A stretch of DNA of 9,588 nucleotides, from NCBI GenBank assembly GCA_031267375.1, contig JAIRZE010000077.1, forward strand, positions 1-9,588, read 5' to 3'. This document shows, in pieces, positions 6,541-9,588 of this stretch; positions within the stretch are counted from its first letter, which is position 1; the number at the start of each line of letters is the position of its first letter. The position numbers and the translations under genes were made by a program. Source of the stretch: Rickettsiales bacterium. GTDB taxonomy: Bacteria > Pseudomonadota > Alphaproteobacteria > Rs-D84. Under the pieces are notes generated by a model that was given only the letters and a program-made list of their open reading frames with translations, was not told the origin of the DNA and made no database searches.

Positions 6541-7809
6541 TCACGATAACAGCCAATCTATCGCATTGACTATTTTTATACCTTTGTATGAATTCTGCGG
6601 TATAACCCCAAGCGTAAGTATAGTTTTTGGGAAATTATCCGGCACTTGCTCTAATGACGACAATTCCCGCAATAATGTTCTTTCTGAATCAACAGACAAT
6701 GCAACTTGATAGTATTCTGTTGAATCTGCTTTTTCACAAACAAAATCCACTTCTTTATCATTACCAACACGGCCGCTGAATACCCTGTATCCGCGGCGGA
6801 GCAGTTCCAGATAAACCATATTTTCCAATATATGCCCGCCGTCTATCGTCTTGTTTCCGCCCAGCATATAATAGCGAAGCCCTGTATCCACCGCATAGTA
6901 TTTGGAATTAGTCCTTAATAACTCTCTGCCTTTTAATTGCTGCCTGTCGCATTGATAAAACAAGAAACTCTCTTTCAATGCATCTACTATTTTTTGGATT
7001 TTGGATACATAAAGATTTTTATCATTCGGCAAAAACTTAAATTCAGTATTTACAGAGTTCATTATGTTATTAAATGAAGTCTCGTTGCCGACATTGCTGA
7101 ATAAAAATTTAACTATCCTGTTTATCTCTGAAATGCTGTCTATGCCTGTCCGCAAAGATATGTCCTTGGCAACTATGGTATTATATAGGCTATCAAGGTA
7201 TTTCTGTATTTCTGTATTCGGAACATTCAGTCCACCTGGCAACCCGTTTTTTGCCGTCGGCTCAGCCTTGATAAGTTTTGCTATATCTGGAAAACCGCCG
7301 TATTCCCTGTATATGTCAAATAAAGCATTTTTCCAAAAATCCTTATGCTCAAAACCGGATGCAAACTCCCTAAACGATAGCGGGAACATTTTTATTTCCA
7401 TATAGCGACCGGACAGCAGAGTTGAAAGCTTTTGAGAATACATATAGGCATTAGAGCCCGTCAGATATAAATCTATGTTTTTCAGCAGTCTTAAACTATT
7501 CACAGCCCGCTGAAATTCCGGCACCATTTGTATCTCGTCCAAAAATACATAATTCATTTTGCTTTTCAGGACTTTTGACTTTATAAAATCGTGCAATTTT
7601 TTCCAGTCCAGCAATTCCGTAAAATCGGCATTTTCAAAATTTATGTTTATTATCTGATTATCTTTGACACCAGATTTTTTAAGATTGTCTTGAAATAGGG
7701 CAAAAAGGGTGGATTTGCCACAACGACGAACCCCTGATATTATTTTTATAAAATCAGACTTGTCTTTCCATTGTTCCAGTTGTGCCAAGTATTCCGGACG
7801 ATTTATCAT
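6541..7809 (-). CDS. AAA_14/DUF4143-family ATPase (unknown cellular role)
   Basis: A 422-aa member of the common AAA_14 plus DUF4143 family. The N-terminal ATPase has Walker A GVRRCGKST (26-34), Walker B YVFLDEIQ (87-94), sensor LTGSNA (116-121) and the LLSGRY arginine block (131-136), followed by the family's PLSFREF (143-149) and YGGFP (170-174). A helical, winged-helix-like middle (about 200-300) leads to the C-terminal DUF4143 part, which resembles a PD-(D/E)xK nuclease fold: E329 in HILEN, EVDFV (353-357, D355) and YYQV (367-370), where Q replaces the usual catalytic lysine position, as is common in this family. The function of these proteins is not established; they are frequent, patchily distributed accessory genes. 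Length is normal and no motif is lost. AAAGGGG lies six bases before the ATG. Codon use is AT-richer than RNase E, suggesting transfer. Confidence 0.88.
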   Translation of the reverse strand: MINRPEYLAQLEQWKDKSDFIKIISGVRRCGKSTLFALFQDNLKKSGVKDNQIININFENADFTELLDWKKLHDFIKSKVLKSKMNYVFLDEIQMVPEFQRAVNSLRLLKNIDLYLTGSNAYMYSQKLSTLLSGRYMEIKMFPLSFREFASGFEHKDFWKNALFDIYREYGGFPDIAKLIKAEPTAKNGLPGGLNVPNTEIQKYLDSLYNTIVAKDISLRTGIDSISEINRIVKFLFSNVGNETSFNNIMNSVNTEFKFLPNDKNLYVSKIQKIVDALKESFLFYQCDRQQLKGRELLRTNSKYYAVDTGLRYYMLGGNKTIDGGHILENMVYLELLRRGYRVFSGRVGNDKEVDFVCEKADSTEYYQVALSVDSERTLLRELSSLEQVPDNFPKTILTLGVIPQNSYKGIKIVNAIDWLLS

Positions 7810-7831
7810 CTTGTGCCCCTTTATGTATTAA

Positions 7832-7860
7832 AATATAACACACAAAACCAGCCAAGTAAA
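7832..7860 (-). promoter_or_regulatory. Candidate promoter of the AAA_14/DUF4143 gene
   Basis: On the minus strand TTTACT (7860-7855) and TATATT (7837-7832) are 17 bp apart, each close to the sigma70 consensus, with the predicted transcription start about 15 bp before the ATG at 7809. The ribosome binding site AAGGGG (7821-7816) follows. The rest of the gap (7861-7934) is nearly pure A/T and shows no clear terminator for the membrane-protein gene upstream. Confidence 0.5.
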
Positions 7861-7934
7861 GCATTTTATTAAAATAATTCACAAAACGATAAAAAATATA
7901 GTTTTTATTAAAAATATTTATAATATTGAGTGTG

Positions 7935-8972
7935 TCATCTCTTTCCTGGCAATTTTGGCAGTTTCGGGATATGGGATTTCAGCTTGTCCGTTGCGGCCTT
8001 TGCCTCGGCCAGCCAGCGCTTCATCCTGGCGCGCAGTAAATTCTCGTACAAAAGGAACAGTCCGCCCGCCCCTATCAGCGGAATTACATAATAAATTATC
8101 CGAAATGCCAGCAAGGCCCCGAAAATATCCGCCCGCGCCACATCCCCAGGCAAGGCCAGCAAGAATATGCTTTCAAAAACACCAATTCCGCCCGGAACTT
8201 GGCTGAAAACGCCCGCCGTTTGCGCTATTACAAAAATCCCTATGAACATTGTAAACGGTAATTCTACAAACGGTATCAGGCAAAAATACAGCACCAAGCC
8301 CGCCAGCGCGCTGTCTATCAGGCCCAAAGTCATTTGAAATATAGCCTGGCGCGTTGTCGGCACCGCAAAGTGCAATTCGCCTATCTTTATCGTCTTTTTG
8401 GCGAAAAACGCCGTCATAGCAAAATATGCCCCCAGTGAGGCGCAGCAAAACAAAAACAACCCGTGAATTCCGATAGACGCGCCAATAGAACTGCTGAACA
8501 AGTCGTGCGGCACCATAAAATATCCGCATATCATTATCGCAGCGCAGCCCAAAAAGTATGTAAATCCGTTGAAAGTCAAGATTTTTACTATTTCTCCGGC
8601 GCGAATCCGCCACCTGGTGTATAATCTGTATCTGATAGCGCCGCCGCTGACAACGGCGTGGCCCGCGTTATTGCTGATCGCAAAGCCCAGCATTCCGGCC
8701 AGCATCCATTTCCACCAAGCAACCATTTTTCCAATATATCGCAGCGCCAGAAAATCATAGAAAGACAAAGCTATATATCCCGTCAAGCAGGCAATGGATG
8801 CCCAGACCAAGTTTATGAATGGGATATGCCACAAAGCGCGGGCAATATCATAAAGGGAATAGTTTCGCAGCTGCCAGTACAGCATACCGGCGGCAACCAG
8901 GAAAAAGAAGAGCCCAGCCCAAGATACAATTTTTTTGAATAATCGTTTTACTTTTGCAGTATTAGCAGACAT
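7935..8972 (-). CDS. UPF0104/LPG_synthase_TM membrane protein (MprF flippase-like domain without the transferase)
   Basis: A 345-aa multi-pass inner-membrane protein with roughly eight hydrophobic segments, e.g. around 15-34, 54-75, 85-103, 135-155, 168-190, 215-235, 240-258 and 285-308. The family blocks are plain: SNNAGHAVVSGGAIRYRLY (100-118) and the VFSQVPGGIGVFE block (255-267). This corresponds to the N-terminal membrane part of MprF, which in lysyl-phosphatidylglycerol systems moves the aminoacylated lipid across the membrane; the C-terminal DUF2156 lysyl-transferase domain is absent and the protein ends in a basic tail (KLKSHIPKLPKLPGKR). Stand-alone members such as E. coli YbhN exist, so the substrate is open. 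I chose the ATG at 8972 (MSANTAK) because AAGGA (8982-8978) lies five bases upstream; an ATG at 8990 would place that ribosome binding site inside the coding region. Confidence 0.88.
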   Translation of the reverse strand: MSANTAKVKRLFKKIVSWAGLFFFLVAAGMLYWQLRNYSLYDIARALWHIPFINLVWASIACLTGYIALSFYDFLALRYIGKMVAWWKWMLAGMLGFAISNNAGHAVVSGGAIRYRLYTRWRIRAGEIVKILTFNGFTYFLGCAAIMICGYFMVPHDLFSSSIGASIGIHGLFLFCCASLGAYFAMTAFFAKKTIKIGELHFAVPTTRQAIFQMTLGLIDSALAGLVLYFCLIPFVELPFTMFIGIFVIAQTAGVFSQVPGGIGVFESIFLLALPGDVARADIFGALLAFRIIYYVIPLIGAGGLFLLYENLLRARMKRWLAEAKAATDKLKSHIPKLPKLPGKR

Positions 8973-8977
8973 AAAAA

Positions 8978-8982
8978 TCCTT
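8978..8982 (-). promoter_or_regulatory. Ribosome binding site that decides the start of the UPF0104 gene
   Basis: AAGGA on the minus strand, five bases before the ATG at 8972. Using the in-frame ATG six codons upstream (8990) would turn this site into codons for lysine and arginine (MLKRIF) and leave that start without a ribosome binding site. Confidence 0.75.
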
Positions 8983-8995
8983 TTCAGCAAATGGA

Positions 8996-9024
8996 ATGGT
9001 AAATCGTCGCAAGGATTTAGTCAA
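8996..9024 (-). promoter_or_regulatory. Candidate sigma70 promoter of the UPF0104 gene
   Basis: On the minus strand TTGACT (9024-9019, five of six consensus) and TACCAT (9001-8996, four of six) are separated by 17 bp. Predicted transcription starts near 8989, leaving a leader of about 17 nt with a good ribosome binding site. The GGGATA tandem array begins only about 10 bp upstream of the -35 box. Confidence 0.55.
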
Positions 9025-9033
9025 GGGGGAAGT

Positions 9034-9102
9034 GGGATATAGGTTGGGATAGGGATAGGGATAGGGATAGGGATAGGGATAGGGATAGGGATAGGGATAG
9101 GG
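9034..9102 (+). repeat. GGGATA hexamer tandem array, G-quadruplex capable
   Basis: Nine perfect GGGATA units (9046-9099) plus a final GGG (9100-9102) give ten regularly spaced GGG tracts with 3-base ATA loops on the plus strand. The array continues in phase to the left with one degenerate unit (TAGGTT, 9040-9045) and one perfect unit (9034-9039). Four GGG tracts with 3-nt loops is the classic form of a folding G-quadruplex, as in telomeric repeats. Reading frames that cross it encode only a Pro-Tyr-Pro-type repeat and are not genes. It lies between the UPF0104 promoter and the palindrome at 9111. Confidence 0.95.
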
Positions 9103-9132
9103 TTGCGATGTGTGATGCACATCACATATAAA
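9103..9132 (+). promoter_or_regulatory. Candidate plus-strand promoter with a CRP-like palindromic operator in its spacer
   Basis: TGTGATGCACATCACA (9111-9126) is a perfect TGTGA-N6-TCACA site, the core consensus of CRP/FNR-family binding sites; the six outer bases on each side are exactly inverted. It lies precisely between a possible -35 (TTGCGA, 9103-9108) and -10 (TATAAA, 9127-9132), 18 bp apart. A protein bound there would block RNA polymerase, so the arrangement suggests an operator, though the site could also act on the minus-strand UPF0104 promoter about 130 bp away. No regulator gene is in the window. Confidence 0.5.
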
Positions 9133-9163
9133 TATAGTGAAACAATTAAGCTCGGTGGAAATT

Positions 9164-9200
9164 CCCCTTCCCACGGGGAAGGGGTGCCCACGAAGTGGGC
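9164..9200 (+). repeat. REP-like copy 1: two adjacent hairpins
   Basis: Hairpin A: CCCCTTCCC (9164-9172) pairs perfectly with GGGAAGGGG (9176-9184) around loop ACG. Hairpin B: GCCCAC (9186-9191) pairs perfectly with GTGGGC (9195-9200) around GAA. One base separates the two. Confidence 0.85.
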
Positions 9201-9235
9201 GGGGTAGGGGTTATAAAGTATATGTTTTTGTATTA

Positions 9236-9257
9236 TTGTATTACTACGATAATACAA
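9236..9257. repeat. AT-rich 8-bp inverted repeat in the core
   Basis: TTGTATTA (9236-9243) and TAATACAA (9250-9257) are perfect inverted arms around a 6-base loop CTACGA. It lies to the left of the larger palindrome in the same core. Confidence 0.7.
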
Positions 9258-9265
9258 AATTATAT

Positions 9266-9301
9266 CATTATATCGTTATATCGTGATATAACGATATAAT
9301 G
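9266..9301. repeat. 36-bp palindrome (17-bp arms, 2-bp centre)
   Basis: CATTATATCGTTATATC (9266-9282) is the exact reverse complement of GATATAACGATATAATG (9285-9301); only the central GT (9283-9284) is unpaired. A palindrome this long with almost no loop would extrude as a cruciform or form a long RNA hairpin. TATATC/TATATCG steps repeat within each arm. Confidence 0.95.
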
Positions 9302-9319
9302 CATTATGACCCATACCCC

Positions 9320-9387
9320 GGCGCTACGCCCGTCTCCGCTTCGCTTCGCCGTGGCAAGCGATGCCACCCCTTTCCGGGGGAAAGAGG
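9320..9387 (-). repeat. REP-like copy 2, inverted, with hairpins at the matching positions
   Basis: Read on the minus strand from the right: hairpin A pairs 9387-9379 with 9375-9367 (GGAAAGAGG and CCCCTTTCC on the plus strand, one mismatch), hairpin B pairs GTGGCA (9351-9356) with TGCCAC (9362-9367), and a third small hairpin pairs GGCG (9320-9323) with CGCC (9327-9330). A and B occupy the same places as in copy 1 although the stem sequence of B is different. The stretch 9331-9350 (cgtctccgcttcgcttcgcc) is extra relative to copy 1. Confidence 0.7.
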
Positions 9388-9464
9388 ATTTCCCACCGAG
9401 TTTAATAACAACATAAAAAAGTACAAAATTTTTTATATACAAAATAAATGTGTTTATTGTATCA

Positions 9465-9508
9465 TTCAGATGACGCCGCTGGCGCGGCGTTTATGAAATT
9501 TGTCTGAA
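9465..9508. repeat. GC-rich hairpin nested inside an outer inverted repeat
   Basis: ACGCCGC (9473-9479) pairs with GCGGCGT (9484-9490) around TGGC, followed on the plus strand by TTTA. Outside it, TTCAGA (9465-9470) and TCTGAA (9503-9508) are also exact inverted arms. The weak T run makes it a poor intrinsic terminator, but it could end a plus-strand transcript from 9103 or be part of a leader of the gene at 9579. Confidence 0.5.
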
Positions 9509-9524
9509 AATATATATTTTACAC

Positions 9525-9554
9525 TTGTATAAGCTGGTCATAATTTACTAAAAT
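9525..9554 (+). promoter_or_regulatory. Candidate promoter of the gene starting at 9579
   Basis: TTGTAT (9525-9530) and TAAAAT (9549-9554) are 18 bp apart, four and five of six consensus bases. Predicted transcription starts about 18 bp before the ATG, leaving room for the ribosome binding site at 9567-9572. Confidence 0.4.
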
Positions 9555-9578
9555 GGTAAAAGAGATAAGGGGAAAAAG

Positions 9579-9588
9579 ATGCCCAATA
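9579..9588 (+). CDS. Start of an unidentified gene (runs off the right edge)
   Basis: ATG at 9579 (Met-Pro-Asn and one further base) is preceded by AAGGGG (9567-9572) at six bases, a strong ribosome binding site, and by a plausible promoter. Only three codons are visible, so nothing can be said of the product. Confidence 0.5.

Larger units (their letters stand above)
9145..9406. repeat. Composite of two inverted REP-like elements around an AT-rich palindromic core
   Basis: The outer ends are inverted copies: ATTAAGCTCGGTGGAAAT (about 9145-9162) on the plus strand and ATTAAACTCGGTGGGAAAT (about 9406-9388) on the minus strand. Inward from each end comes a C/G hairpin, then a second hairpin, then a GGGGTAGGGG-like stretch (9201-9210; GGGGTATGGG, 9318-9309 on the minus strand). 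The core between them (about 9211-9300) is nearly all A/T and itself palindromic. The layout resembles paired REP/BIME elements or a small non-coding mobile element; there is no coding capacity. No other copy occurs in this window. Confidence 0.7.

Noticed and set aside
8973..8990. Upstream ATG at 8990 as start of the UPF0104 gene
   Set aside because: It would place the only good ribosome binding site inside the coding sequence; the ATG at 8972 has correct spacing to it.
8962..9257. Minus-strand reading frames encoding Pro-Tyr or Pro-Ile repeats across the GGGATA array
   Set aside because: A 6-bp repeat cannot create stops once a frame is open, so these frames are a by-product of the array; no ribosome binding site or non-repeat domain supports them.
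9034..9407. CRISPR array
   Set aside because: The repeats are either contiguous hexamers without spacers or single inverted copies; there is no direct repeat-spacer pattern and no cas gene.

Overview
The window looks like a piece of an alphaproteobacterial chromosome, probably from an uncultured lineage with a moderate-GC, compact genome. The main evidence is an RNase E with an S1 domain, an acidic insertion inside the N-terminal half and a short basic tail, which fits the alphaproteobacterial type. RecG, an exported M48 peptidase and a stand-alone MprF-like membrane protein also fit. The lineage call is inference from protein style only; no rRNA or tRNA is present.

Layout. An exported M48 zinc peptidase (partial, minus strand, 1-414) and recG (plus, 464-2542) diverge from a 49-bp gap. 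In that gap both candidate -10 boxes end exactly 7 nt before the start codons, so both mRNAs may be leaderless. recG then runs tail to tail into a two-gene minus-strand module, an RloA-type ABC/SMC-like ATPase followed by an RloB (TOPRIM-like) protein (4433-2539). This module is visibly AT-richer than its neighbours and has the architecture of a phage-defence ATPase-nuclease pair. It has its own candidate promoter, placed just beyond the intrinsic terminator of the next gene, RNase E (minus, 6332-4530). Upstream of RNase E are a 208-bp leader, an AAA_14/DUF4143 ATPase (minus, 7809-6541, also AT-rich) and a UPF0104/LPG_synthase_TM membrane protein (minus, 8972-7935).

The last 600 bp hold no complete gene but much structure. 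There is a GGGATA tandem array able to form G-quadruplexes just upstream of the membrane-protein promoter. Next to it is a perfect TGTGA-N6-TCACA palindrome lying exactly in the spacer of a candidate plus-strand promoter. After that comes a ~260-bp composite of two diverged, inverted REP-like elements around a 36-bp near-perfect palindrome, then a nested hairpin, and finally the first three codons of a new plus-strand gene with a good ribosome binding site.

Functionally the window mixes housekeeping genes (DNA repair, RNA decay, envelope) with two laterally acquired-looking ATPase insertions. The best candidates for new biology are the RloAB defence-like pair and the structured 9034-9508 intergenic region. 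No CRISPR array, transposase or RNA gene of a known class was seen.
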